Positions 35,801-46,331 of a stretch of DNA of 64,000 bases are shown in pieces (within the stretch, counting starts at the first letter, position 1; each line of letters begins with the position of its first letter). Under the pieces are notes generated by a model. The model was given only the letters and a program-made list of their open reading frames with translations. It was not told the origin of the DNA and did no database searches. The DNA comes from Chionis minor (Eukaryota > Chordata > Aves > Charadriiformes > Chionididae): NCBI GenBank assembly GCA_013398295.1, contig VZSF01008977.1, positions 1,193,475-1,257,474 on the forward strand, in the 5' to 3' direction. Both the position numbers and the translations under genes were made by a program.

Positions 35801-38309
35801 CAGCAGCGAGTAGCCAGAGGTTAGCAGCTAAATGTGCCAAGGACTCGCTTTGGATTTAGCTTACTCTGTCCTCACTACAGTGCCTGGGGGAGGACTTTGA
35901 CCATGGGGACTGCTTTTCCTGTACGCTCCCAGCTGGAGCGGCACCCCACTAAAAGCAAGTCATGAGAAGACAGAAAGCCCCTAGCATAAGGCACCACAGG
36001 GACAGAGATTTTTTTGGCGGTGGGGAAAGTGCTGGGAGAAGAGACCTGGCCATGGGAAGGGACGGAGAATTGGAGCCAAAACCAGTGCAGATGAGACCTA
36101 AGGAGAGGACAGCTTAGTAGAAGGAACACAAAGGAAAGGAAACTACAGGAACTGGACATAGGAAAATGCCATGAGTGGGATGGCAGGGCAGAGCCAGTGT
36201 AGGGACTAGAAGAGCAGAAGCCATCAGGGTTAGAGGGGCCTGGGGAATAAGGGCCATGAGGAACAGAAGATACTCTCTTGGAGTTAAACCTGAGAAAAGA
36301 ACCCAAGATGCCTGCATTTCAGTGCTGAGCCGTTGCTGGTAAACAAAGTGGGGTGGTGCCGGGTCTGTCAGACCTCCCATGGTGGTGAGTTACTGCAGGA
36401 CCTCCAGTGCTTGTCTGCTGACCTTGCACACTTCTGGCAGGCTTCTTCTTGTGTTGTTTGGATGTGGGCAAAGAGCTACCAGGAGCAGAGGCTGGAGATC
36501 TCCTGTCCCACTTACATGTACCAGAGGAGTGAGCAGCACCTGGGACTGACCCCTGCATGCATGCAGAGGGTCCAAAACTGCTTCCCTGATGGAGAACCAC
36601 AGAACACCATGGGGTGTCATGCCAACAACTAAAAACAAAACAAACTCATGTCTGCTATTTTTAAAAGTTTAGGGATCTGTACACCAAGAAATGTCTCCCC
36701 AGAATCTGCCTGGAGACAGTGTGCTGGAAAGGCTGCGCCAGCCGCAATGAGGAATTGCCAGAACCATGAGCATGTGTATATTCAGCATCCCTTCCTCAAG
36801 GCACTAATGGGCTTTGCTTTGGGGGCAGGTTAGAGTTTTGTAAGGCAGAAGGCTGTTGTCCAAACATCTGATTTTGCCACACTTTGAAATTGTTTCACTT
36901 GCTGCAATAACTTAGAAAGAGATGAATGACTGAAGGAGGGAGTGCAGGCGTGGCAAGGACAGTCTCAGGTTGAAATGCTTTGACTTCCAAGAGAATTAAA
37001 ATCTCTGCTTCACAGTTTACCTGGGAATACAGACTCTGCCAATGAGCTTGAAACCAGAGTGGTCCAAGAGACTGTAATATTTCTTGGGCAGTTTAACTTC
37101 AATTTGGTACAGTATACACTGCAATAACAAGCAGAATAATCATGACGGTAAGTAACCTTGAGAGTATTGTCAAGGGGAGGACAAGAGCCCAAAGAAATAA
37201 AAGTTTATCTCCTTTTGCAGAATGAACAATTCAGGGTTTGGTGTAAGAAGAATATCTGATGTCTGTGAACGCTAATGAAAATTTGAACTTACTTCAGGGA
37301 CATTTTGTGCCAAATGTTGTCTACAGAAAAAAAAGCTCATACTAATGGTATTTGTGGCTAGTACTGTGCGGGGGCAATGGAACAAACAAAGCAAGACAAA
37401 AAGCTTCACTGTTCTCCAAGCCAGCAAGGTAGAAGCAGATATTTGATTACTTCAGACATATTAAAGCTGGAATACATCCTTGCAATATCTTCTCCATAGG
37501 AACAGAGATAAAATAATGATAGAAAAATGACAAAAAAATGGACACGTAATCAGTTAAGGAGAACATATAAGGTAAATACAAGGTGTCATGGATAATGGAG
37601 CACAGTGTCCCTATCTGAAAACTTTGCACTTTAGGATTGAAAAGATTTTCTCTTCAATGGAAAAAAAAAAACAAAAAAACCCAACTATCTGAATCTTATA
37701 TTTTTCAGCTTTTGTAGTTCATCACAAAATGGCATTTTTAGGTCATTCAGTGGAGCTGATAGGAAGTATATGAGTAAGCAGTTCAAGAAGAATCAAAGAA
37801 TATATTGAAAGGCAAATCCTTCCAAGAATATTCAGCAGTAATATTGCTTATTGCTTTGCGGTAAATCTAAATGCAGCTACTCAGCTATCCTCCTCAGCAC
37901 ACCACTGCACTAAAGTAATTGCATCACCAAATGAGCTTTTGAATCAAAAGTGAAATGTTTACTGAAGACAACAACAAAGAAAGTGGAAGCTTGACTGGTG
38001 ACTTTTGCATCCTGTTTTAATTTGCTTGAATCAAATTCTGGCTCTTTTTTCTGGTTTTTTTTCCCCAAAAAAAGTTTTTGAACGTACTATGACAGCATTT
38101 CAAATCACCCATCTGGATGGATTTTGTTGTGTGGGTTTTCTCAGAACTATTCATTTAACTTTCTGCCACAGCAGTACTGTGCATATGCCTTGCTGACAAA
38201 AAATTTCCATTACCATTTTTAGAGAACTGCCGCAAATGACCCCAAAGACTCATTTCTGTGTGATAATACTGTGTTTGTATGTCTACCATTAAACACAGAG
38301 AGCTAGATT
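32881..38309. other. Non-coding DNA, somewhat GC-richer at 35.5-36.8 kb
   Basis: The 35.5-36.8 kb part has more G and C than its surroundings and so carries longer overlapping open frames (up to 143 codons, minus strand, 35875-36306). Frames overlap on opposite strands and none resembles a known protein. CpG dinucleotides do not look enriched enough for a CpG island. No mobile element is recognised. Confidence 0.5.
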
Positions 38310-39470
38310 AGAGTTCTTGTTCTTTCATGTGGATTCATTTCCATTTATAAGCCCTGAATATCATCTGATCTTCATCCAGTCATTCAGTACATGAATTTCC
38401 TGCATCTCTGCATAACAGCTTTAGACTTAACTATCCTGAATAATTTCATATCCTCTGCACAATTTCTTCCCTCACTATTTACCTCTTTTCCTTTATGATT
38501 TGTGAATATGCTGAGCATGGCAGGTCCTACCATATGTCCTTTCAGACTCTCAATAAACTGCTAAAATGTTCATTTACTAATATATGTGCTTACAACAAGA
38601 CAGAGAAAAAAATTATTTTGATTAATAAAGGGAACACTTCTTTAGCAGCTTTTGCTGAAAGCCCTTGTCAACTTTTTTTCTTAAGTCCAAGTATACTGGA
38701 TTGAAAGGTTCACTTTACCAGTAAACTGCCATCTTCAGAAAATAGTTACAGTTTTACAAGACATTCCTGTGACTCATCCTAAATCTATAATTTAATCCAT
38801 ATTTATTAATTCCATTCTTCATCACAGTTCCTTGCTAAGCTGGCTGGTGCTGAAGTTGAAAGTAAATGGTTTGTCTTTCCCAAGATGACCTGAGTCACCT
38901 TTTGAGATACTGGTACTATACTAATAATTTTTTATTTCCTGTTTCTGAGGCTGGGTTAAGCAACAGGTTATTTGCTTAATAGTTTGACAAATTCACAGAT
39001 TTCTTTTTAAAAATAGCAGCTCTCAGAAGTTTGTGTTCAGTTTATTGATTTTTGAAATTCCCATTGTTAATAATTCTGACACAGTTCTCCGCTCTTCTGC
39101 ATCAGTGATAAATTCGCCACCTCCCTATATAATAAATGAAGATCAAAGCTTTTCACCTTAATTGTCAATTCATCCTACTGACTCTGCCTTTTCTAATGTT
39201 TCATTTTACTGTGAGGGATATTCTTTGTTTTCCCTCTCCATACCACTGTTAAATCTGTATACCTTATGGTCTGAGTGGCTCTTCCATATGTACATCCTGA
39301 GACTTCAGTTCTGGGACCTGCTCAGTGCTAATAGGTGCTTGTCCTCTTGTGTCTTTGCTGACTGTTTGCCCCCAAAGCAGACGTTAATGGGTGATTACAT
39401 ATTGAAATTAAATTTACCCAGGGTATATGAGGTATCTGATGTCTCGCAATGTTGTTCTCTGTTTTCTGCC
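38310..39470 (-). mobile_element. Ancient CR1/L3-like non-LTR retrotransposon ORF2 relic
   Basis: On the minus strand this is a degraded ORF2 with landmarks in the correct order. The endonuclease SDH motif (SDHK, 39263-39274) comes first. Reverse-transcriptase motif A follows as YLDLRKKVDK just below 38693, against the family YLDFxKAFDK. Motif C reads CAEDMKLFRIVKSKA (38417-38461), against F-A-D-D-T-K-L. Between them the nucleotide text keeps family wording, for example around 38840-38870 and 39041-39070. Sequence below 38417 continues into the post-catalytic RT region, to about 38322. The distance from SDH to motif A is about 0.6 kb, shorter than usual, so internal deletions are present. Motif A has lost its KAF core and motif C its first aspartate, so no active enzyme could be made. 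It is much more diverged than the CR1 at 41356. Family assignment rests on remembered wording and should be checked with a repeat library. Confidence 0.72.
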
Positions 39471-40718
39471 CTGATTTGCCTCCTTCCAAAATGATTTTCA
39501 GCACAAGTCCCAGACCTCACTCCCATTGACAAGCCTGCAGGAGGAAGATAAACTGTGCTTAGAAACATTCATCTTGCCAAGTTTGCTACAAATCATCTCC
39601 ACAAAGGGAGACAAGCTTGAAAAACTGTGGAGTGGAAGGCAGATGATACAAGTATGCAGAGCCTATACCTCTTTCCTGACTGCCAGAAAATACCTTCTCT
39701 CTCTGCCTGTGCTTCCAAGTGCACAAAACTTCTGCTGCATTTACCTGATGCTCAAGAACAGCCACAAAAACTTTCACAGGGAAAAGCTACCCAGTTCATA
39801 CAGATTAAACCAATTTAGGACTGAAGAAGTTTATTAATTTAAGAACATATAATTAATTGGCAATCAACATACTGTACATTCAGGATGAATACTTGCCGCT
39901 CCCTACAACCCACTGATGAGAAAGCTCACCACAAGGTTGCATACACGTGTGAGATGCAGGTCCCTACTTGCTGCACCCCATAACGCACTAGCCAGTTGAA
40001 TGCTACTTACGGCATCCAACAGGGTGGCTGATCCATCCTGCTGAGAAAAGGTGGAGATGACAGCAGGGTAGCTTCTAGTGGGTTTTGACTGCTGCTGTTT
40101 CCACTCAAATATCTCTGCTGCCGTTAAAAATTTTCATGCTTATTTTATATTTCTTTTCAGCCTTACTCTTTCTTCATTTCTAAAGTTCCTTTGAAATTTC
40201 CTGGTCACACTTTGGTCTGGCTGATGTCCAATGCCCCTCGGACAGTTTTATGTATTTGATACAGGTATACACTGTGCACACTCCTACTCTTACCTTAAAA
40301 GCTGTGCTTATGCAGGCCACTTGCCATGCAGGCACCCCACAAAAGCAAGTCAGGGATCTCAGGCTCTCAGTCCCATTCTCTGCAAAGGAAGAACAGACAG
40401 TGAGCCATTACTATGCATATTTTCTAGAGGGCAGAGATGAATCAGTCCAGGTGAGCGTAGGAAAGGTACCTGCTTCCTTTTGCATCTCTCTGGATAATCC
40501 TGATAGTTGTCTCAAACAGCTTTTCCTTTGATATCCTATGTGAACCCAGAACTCTTCCCCCAGTCCTGAGTAAGACACTCTCGCAGGTAAGTTGTATTTG
40601 GTGCAGGAAGAGAAGAAGGTTGAACAACTGCAAGTTAATTTGTGGTGTCCCTATGTCTTTTCTAACTTACACCCTTTGGGTAGTCAGGAATGGTCAATGG
40701 AGAATGGAGACACAGAAG
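39471..40718. other. Non-coding DNA between the ancient relic and LTR B
   Basis: Plus-strand open frames at 39526-39837 (103 codons) and 40231-40531 (93 codons) resemble no family. No further element is recognised, though the 5' end of the ancient CR1-like relic may extend a little into this stretch. Confidence 0.45.
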
Positions 40719-40723
40719 AACTG
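40719..40723. repeat. Target-site duplication of LTR B, left copy
   Basis: The sequence aactg directly precedes the LTR's TGTCATGG and matches 41311-41315 exactly. Confidence 0.9.
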
Positions 40724-41310
40724 TGTCATGGTTTAACCCCAGACAGCACCTAGGACTGCACAGCCGCTCACTCACTCTCCCCCGGTAGGATGGGAGAGAG
40801 AATCAGAACAGTAAAAGTGAGAAAAAAAAACTTGTGGGGTGAGGTAAAGATAATTTAATAGGTAGAGCAAAAACCATGCATGCAAGAAAAGCAAAACAAG
40901 GAATTAATTCACTACTTCCCATTGGCGCTCAGGTGTTCAGCCACCTCCAGGAAAGCGGGGCTCCATGATGTGTCATGGTTACTTGGGAAGACAAACGACA
41001 TAACCTTGAATGTTCCCCCATTCCTTCTTCTTCCCCCAACTTTATATACTGAGCATGACGTCATATGGCATAGAAGAGCCTTTTGGTCAGTTGGGATCCG
41101 CTATTCTGGCTGTGTCTCCTCCCATCTTTTTATGCACTTCCGGCCTACTCACTGGCAGGGTTGTATGAGAAGCAGAAAAGGCCTTGACTGCTCAGCAACA
41201 ACCAAAAACATTAGTGCACTACCAACACTATTCTAATCCCAAATCTAAAACATAGCACTACACCAGTTGCTAGCAAGAAAGTCAACCCCATCCCAGCCGA
41301 AACTATGACA
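40724..41310 (-). mobile_element. Solo LTR B of an endogenous retrovirus (ERVL-like)
   Basis: This 587-bp element begins TGTCATGGTTTAACCCC and ends CCGAAACTATGACA. The perfect 5-bp target-site duplication aactg lies on both sides (40719-40723 and 41311-41315). The left part includes the wording cacagccgctcactcactc, and the right part gagaagcagaaaaggccttgac, both of which I recognise from a common avian LTR group. Read on the minus strand it has a CRE octamer TGACGTCA (41056-41063), then a TATATAAA box (41041-41048), then ATTAAA (40854-40859). That is the U3-R order, and it fixes the orientation. No internal retroviral sequence adjoins it. It is related to LTR A but clearly distinct from it. 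Its right end lies only about 45 bp before the CR1 at 41356. The 118-codon plus-strand frame inside it is chance. Confidence 0.93.
41041..41063 (-). promoter_or_regulatory. CRE plus TATA promoter core of LTR B
   Basis: On the minus strand the palindromic CREB/ATF site TGACGTCA (41056-41063) sits 7 bp upstream of TATATAAA (41041-41048). This is a compact, intact-looking U3 core promoter. Transcription would run leftward, away from the adjacent CR1. Activity is an inference from motif integrity only. Confidence 0.65.
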
Positions 41311-41315
41311 AACTG
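41311..41315. repeat. Target-site duplication of LTR B, right copy
   Basis: The sequence aactg directly follows the LTR's terminal ATGACA. With the left copy it shows a clean 5-bp integration and an unrearranged locus. Confidence 0.9.
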
Positions 41316-41401
41316 CCATCAACCACTGTTCCCAGTAAGTTTCATCCCTCCCATGCCAAGAGGGGAAGCTCTAGGGTAGCCCTGGCTGCGGTGATCATGA
41401 A

Positions 41402-42247
41402 ATGGTAGAGTTCGGTATCCTTCGGGAAGTGAAGGCAGTGTGCAACAAACTCACTACCCTGGGCTTCATGAGAGAAGACTTTGGCCGCCTCAGGAACCTG
41501 CCTGGTAGGGTTCCATCGGATAAAGCACTGGAGGGGAGAGGAGTCCAAGGAAGCTGGTTAGTATTCAAGGATCACCTCCTCCACACTAGGGAAAAATGCA
41601 TCACAACAATGAAGAAGTCAGGCAAAAAAGCCAGGAGGTCTGCATGGATGAACAAGGAGCTCCTAGACACACTCAAAAATAAAAAGGAGGCCTACAGCAG
41701 GTGGAAACAAGGACAGGTAGCCTGGAAGGAATACAGAGAAACTGTCCAAGCAGCCAGGGGTCAGTTTAGACAAGCTACAGCTCAGATAGAATTAAACCTG
41801 GCCAGATATGTCAAGGGAAACAAGAAAAACTTCTGTAAGTATGTCAGTGACAAAAGGCAGGCTAGGGAATGTGTAGGCTCTCTCCAGAAGGAAACAGGAG
41901 ACCTGGTCACCCAAGATGTGGAGAAGACTAAGATACTCAATGACCTTTTCACCTCAGTCTTCACTGGCAAGGGCGTTAGCCACACCACCCAAGTCACAGA
42001 AGGCAAAGGCAGGGGCTGTGAGAATGAAGAACCACACACTGTAGGTGAAGATGAAGCACAAGACCATCTAAGGAACCTGAAGGTATACAAATCCATGAGA
42101 CCTGATGAAATCCATCCACAGGTCCTAAGTGAACTGGTGGATGAAGTTGTTAAATTGCTTTCCATTATATTTGAAAAGTCTTGGCAGTCTGATGAAGTTC
42201 CTGCTGCCTGGAAAAGGGGAAACATAACATCCATTTTCAAAAAGTGA
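41402..42247 (+). pseudogene. CR1 ORF2 remnant: endonuclease end to reverse-transcriptase start
   Basis: This 281-codon open frame is the longest in the window. It begins in the last conserved block of the AP-endonuclease domain (DHEMVEF; the frame is already open upstream of its ATG, so that ATG is not a true start). It continues through the lysine-rich linker ([20 protein letters not shown] around residues 80-99) and the [13 protein letters not shown] block typical of CR1. It ends in the first RT block ([16 protein letters not shown]). The TGA at its end replaces a sense codon of the family, and the same frame continues after it with [11 protein letters not shown], a classic RT motif. It is a fossil of a mobile-element protein, not a host gene. 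The minus-strand frame at 41782-42240 is its shadow. Confidence 0.93.
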
Positions 42248-42929
42248 GAAAAGGAAGACCTGGGGAACTACAGGCCGGTCAGTCTCCCCTCTGTACCCAG
42301 CAAGATCATGGAGCAGATCATCCTGGAAACTCTGCTAAGGAACATGGAAAATTAGGAGGTGATTGGTAACAGCCAACATGGCTTCACCAAGGGCAAGTAA
42401 TGCCTGACAGATTTGGTGGCCTACTACAGTGGCATTACAGCATTGGTGGATAAGAGAAGAGCAACTGACGCCACCTACCTGGACTTGTGCAAAGTGTTTG
42501 ACACTGTCCCACACATCAACCTTGTCTCTAAATTTTAGGGACATGGATTGGATGGATAGACCACTTGGTGGATAAAGAATTGGCTGGATGGCCACACTCA
42601 AAGAGTTGCCATCGGCAGCTCGATGTCCGAGTGGCAACCAGTGACAAGTGGCATTCCTCAGGGGATATTGGGACCAGTGCTGTTCAATGTCTTTGTCAGT
42701 GACATGAACAGTGGGATTGAAAGCACCCTCAGCAAGCTTGCTGACAACATCAAGTTGAGCGGTGCAGTCAACACACATGCCATCCAGAGGGCTTGAGAAG
42801 TGAGTCCATGCCAACCTCATGGAGTTCGACAAGGACAAGTGCAAAGTCCTGCACATGGGTCAGGGCAATCCCATGCACAAATAGAGGCTGGGCAGAGAAT
42901 GGATTGAGAGCAACCCTGAGGAGAAGGAC

Positions 42930-43319
42930 TTGGGGGTGTTGGTGGATGAGAAGCTCAACATGAGCTGGCAGTGCGCGCTTGCAGTGCAGAAGGCCAACTG
43001 TATCCTGGGCTACATCAAAAGAAGCATGGCCAGCAGGTCGAGGAAGGTGATTCTGCACCTCTACTCTGCTGTGGTGAGACCCCACCTAGAGTCCTGCATC
43101 CAGCTTTGGAGTCCTCAGCAGAAGAAGGACGTGGACCTGTTGGAGTGGGTCCAGAGGAGGGCCATGAAGATGATTAGAGGGCTCGAGCATCCATCCTATG
43201 AAGACAGGCTGAGAGAGGGGGCTGTACAGCCTGGAAAAGAGAAGGTTCTGGGGAGACCTCATAGCAGCTTTCCAGTATCGGAAGGGGGCCTTACAAGGGA
43301 GATGGAGAGGGATTTTTGA
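42930..43319 (+). pseudogene. CR1 ORF2 remnant: reverse-transcriptase C-terminal part
   Basis: The frame reads [20 protein letters not shown] and continues through the family's [20 protein letters not shown] and [14 protein letters not shown] blocks. These are the thumb and connection region of CR1 ORF2. It lies in a different reading frame from motifs A and C upstream, which shows a frameshift between about 42750 and 42820. The last third (after about 43220) departs from the family text, consistent with another small indel. No start codon is expected because this is an internal piece. Confidence 0.92.
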
Positions 43320-43598
43320 CAAAGGCATGTAGTGATAGGATGAGGGGTAATAGCTTCAGAGTGGAAGAGGGTAGATTTAGTTTAGATATCAAGAAGAAAT
43401 TTTTTCACTACGGAGGCAGTGAGGCACCGGAACAGATTGCACAGAGAAGTTGTGGATGCCACATCCGTGGAAGTGTTAAAGGCCAGGCTGGATGGGGCTT
43501 TGAGCAACCAGGCCTAGTGGGAGGTGTCCTTGCCCATGGCAGGGAGGTTGGAACTAGATGATCTTGAAGGTCCCTTCCAGCCTAAATCATTCTATGAT

Positions 43599-46305
43599 AC
43601 ACAATGTGCTTTTAGTCACCTAATGTCACTGGGGATTTCTGCTCCATGAGGGGAGATTTTGTTGGCAACTTGTCAGCTGAATCCAGGCCACTTTCCTCAT
43701 GCAGATCAGGTGTTCATTCTTATGACTAGTTCAACTTTGCCTACTCTCCAAGTTCTTCTGTGACAAAAATCTAGTCTTTTTTTTTTTCTTTTTTAAGCAG
43801 AAGATAGTATTTATAAAAAAATCTATGAACTCACATGGAGAAAACATAAAGAGATGATTTTTTTTAAAATTCTTTTTCACTTATTTTATCCATAACATCA
43901 AAACTGAAGATGACAAGTGGCTGCAAAATTAATAAGGATTTTGTGACATGAAAAAAATGGAGTCAGTTGTTATCATAAACCTTATAGTTGCCCACCAAGG
44001 AAAGTAAGGAATTACTGAAACAAAAAGGTCAGTAGGTTGAAAATGAACTTAGAGTACGTTAGTTGATCCACATTAAATCTAATACAGGGTAACTTGCTCC
44101 AAAGGTGCCTCACATTTCTCTGTGCACTGAAACAGAGAAAAACTTCTGAAGTTTCCTTTAGAGGTTCCTAACTTCCTTACCAGACCAGGAAAAGAACTGA
44201 AAAGACTGGAAAGAATTGACTGCAGAAGGAGGAAGGCAGCAGCAGTTAACACTGAAAAGAAAAGTTTTACGCAAAACCAAGACACGCAAGCATCAGAGCT
44301 TGTAAAACTAATTTTATTAGCAAATAAGGTACATTGTGGAAACAGGAAATAAATACGATTTTTGTAATCAAGTTTTCTCTCCACTACTACAACATAATCA
44401 GCTTGATGAAATGCAAGTCGGACATTTATCTTCTTTCTTTACAAGATGTCGTGTGAACTTCTCTCTCCTGCCAATTAATATTGATCTTCACTTCATGTTT
44501 CCTTTCTAACAATGAAGTAATAGAGTCTGACACAATTTGGTGAAATAATTTTTTCATTAGACTGCACTTATCAATACCTTAAGATAGCAGGCAGTTCGTT
44601 TTTCGCAATGATACCTAGCAGTGTCGTCAAATGGCTATAGCTCTTCATTTAATATCTTTATAAAAATAAGGTAGTCTGCAAAATAAATATGCTTTAGAGA
44701 AGGTTTTGGAGTTCAAGTTTATAGCAAAGTTAAGTGGCATGTGGTTAGAGGTAAATACTATATGATAAATTGCTTTGATACAACTGTGATATTTGATCTC
44801 ATTTTGAATTAGTTTTTTTGGGAGACAGAAGCAAGATGCATCTGCTTTCAGAGACAAGCTAAGCCACATTTATGTTAAAGCCAATTAAAAAAAAGTAGGC
44901 AAGAGAGCATAACAACATTCTTTCTGACCTGTGCTTCCTCAGAAAATGTTTTCCTTTTGGTTGTTTCACAAGGGCTGTAATTCCAACATATTTTTAAAAA
45001 TGAACTCATCAAGTCATTGGTTTGATCTTCCAAGATAAAGATCAGTGCTGGGCCTATGCACAGAAGCAAATACCCTTTCCATTCTGTAATATCTTCACTC
45101 CTGTTTTCAGAGATTTCATTTAATCCTTGTCCTTCCTTATATACTTGTCTGCCTGTTATTTTGCCTTTTGTTTTACAGTCAGCTTGTAAGCTTTTTGTGG
45201 ACAGAAATTATTCTTTGTCCTGAAACTGGCCAGTGTCTCACTCAAAGGGATCAAGAGCTAGGACTGGAAACACTAATTGTATGGTGCAAAGCCACCAGAC
45301 CTTCAACTACTCTCATCTTACTGATTTTCCCAAGCACCTCAGAGGCAAGGGGGACAAGTTTTTTTGGGGTAACTCGGGTAGAATTGGTCCTGTTTTGCTC
45401 TATGTGGAGATACCTACTTCTGAGATAGACAGCAAAGCTTCCGTAACAGTCAGTTGCAGACAGCAGATACAGGTAGGTTCCAATTAATCCGATAAAATTA
45501 TTGTATCTGTTTCCAAATTATACGAATTGCTTCCTGGCTTCTATTGGCCTTTTTACCTAGATCTACAGTGACTACAGAGGAAGTTTAAACAGGCTTACTA
45601 TGTACAGAGATAGATCTATGCAGATACCTATGAGTGTAGGTCCTCACACTTGGTTGACTAAATGTCACAGTTTATGCCTTTGTTAGTGTCTGCCTGCAAA
45701 TGCCGGCAGTTCACATTCTTTAATTTTGAACATGCCAGGATAATGAGAGTTCAGTTATTCTGCTCCACTGTCCCAAATTAACGAGGAAAGAATGAAACCA
45801 TGTCATGATTGGTCTGACCTAATCCCAATGAAATGATGGAAAGAAAGGTCAGCGGCATTTTTGGCAGAAATATAGTAAAGAATGTCCTTTGAGCACACAG
45901 GTGCATAGAAAGGTACAGCATATGTGATGTAAATAAATGTTGTTTTTTTAGAGATTGATCCAGGGACTCACTGATCTCAACTGAGACCATTTGCACTGAT
46001 TTCAGTTCGTGGTGGATCAGGGCCTTTAACATTGTGCATTACAAGTTCCCAACCCTGCAGCTGTGCATGACAAAGGCAGGACCAGAAAAACTGAGCTAAT
46101 GAAAGGAACTGATCACACAAATTTACAATATTCTTAAACTAAATAATAACAGTAATAGTCCTGCAGTAGCTCCGTGGTTTCCTTGTCAAGAATCAAACAC
46201 AACTGAAGTTATGCAACACAAATTTGTGCCCAGAAGGTAGAACATCATCTGTTCATGACATGATGCAGAATCTGTGTGTTTTTATAATGCTAGCTAACAC
46301 AGATG
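43599..46305. other. Non-coding AT-rich DNA
   Basis: No gene or element is recognised. Open frames of up to 101 codons on both strands lack domains and splice context. A T-rich pyrimidine tract lies near 43776-43796. Confidence 0.5.
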
Positions 46306-46331
46306 CATAAATAAATAAATTAAAAAAAAAA
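46306..46331. repeat. (AAAT)n followed by A-run
   Basis: Three to four ATAA units end in an A-run. It is a short simple repeat, and no retroposon body is recognisable on either side. Confidence 0.75.

Larger units (their letters stand above)
41356..43598 (+). mobile_element. CR1 non-LTR retrotransposon, 5'-truncated, inactive
   Basis: About 2.24 kb of a CR1 element in sense orientation. It starts inside the endonuclease domain of ORF2 and runs through the reverse transcriptase to the CR1 3' UTR and terminus (gatcttgaaggtcccttcc near 43561, then attctatga near 43590). The endonuclease end keeps GDHEMVEF near 41390. RT motif A reads [13 protein letters not shown] near 42476, and motif C reads LADN (42737-42748) where the family has F-A-D-D. 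The frame is broken by stops at 42245, 42353, 42398 and 42536 and by a frameshift between about 42750 and 42820. No target-site duplication is expected for CR1. The start is uncertain by some 30 bp. ORF1 and the 5' UTR are absent. It is much better preserved than the copies at 8150 and 38310. Confidence 0.95.

Noticed and set aside
35875..36638. Several overlapping 80-143-codon frames on both strands
   Set aside because: They occupy the same DNA on opposite strands and different frames in a locally GC-richer stretch, where stop codons are rarer. None resembles a protein family.
39162..39494. 110-codon plus-strand frame
   Set aside because: It overlaps and runs antisense to the ancient CR1-like ORF2 relic, so it is best read as a shadow.
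40880..41236. 118-codon plus-strand frame
   Set aside because: It lies inside LTR B and runs antisense to it.
41782..43328. Minus-strand open frames of 80-173 codons
   Set aside because: They are antisense shadows of the CR1 reverse-transcriptase remnant on the plus strand.
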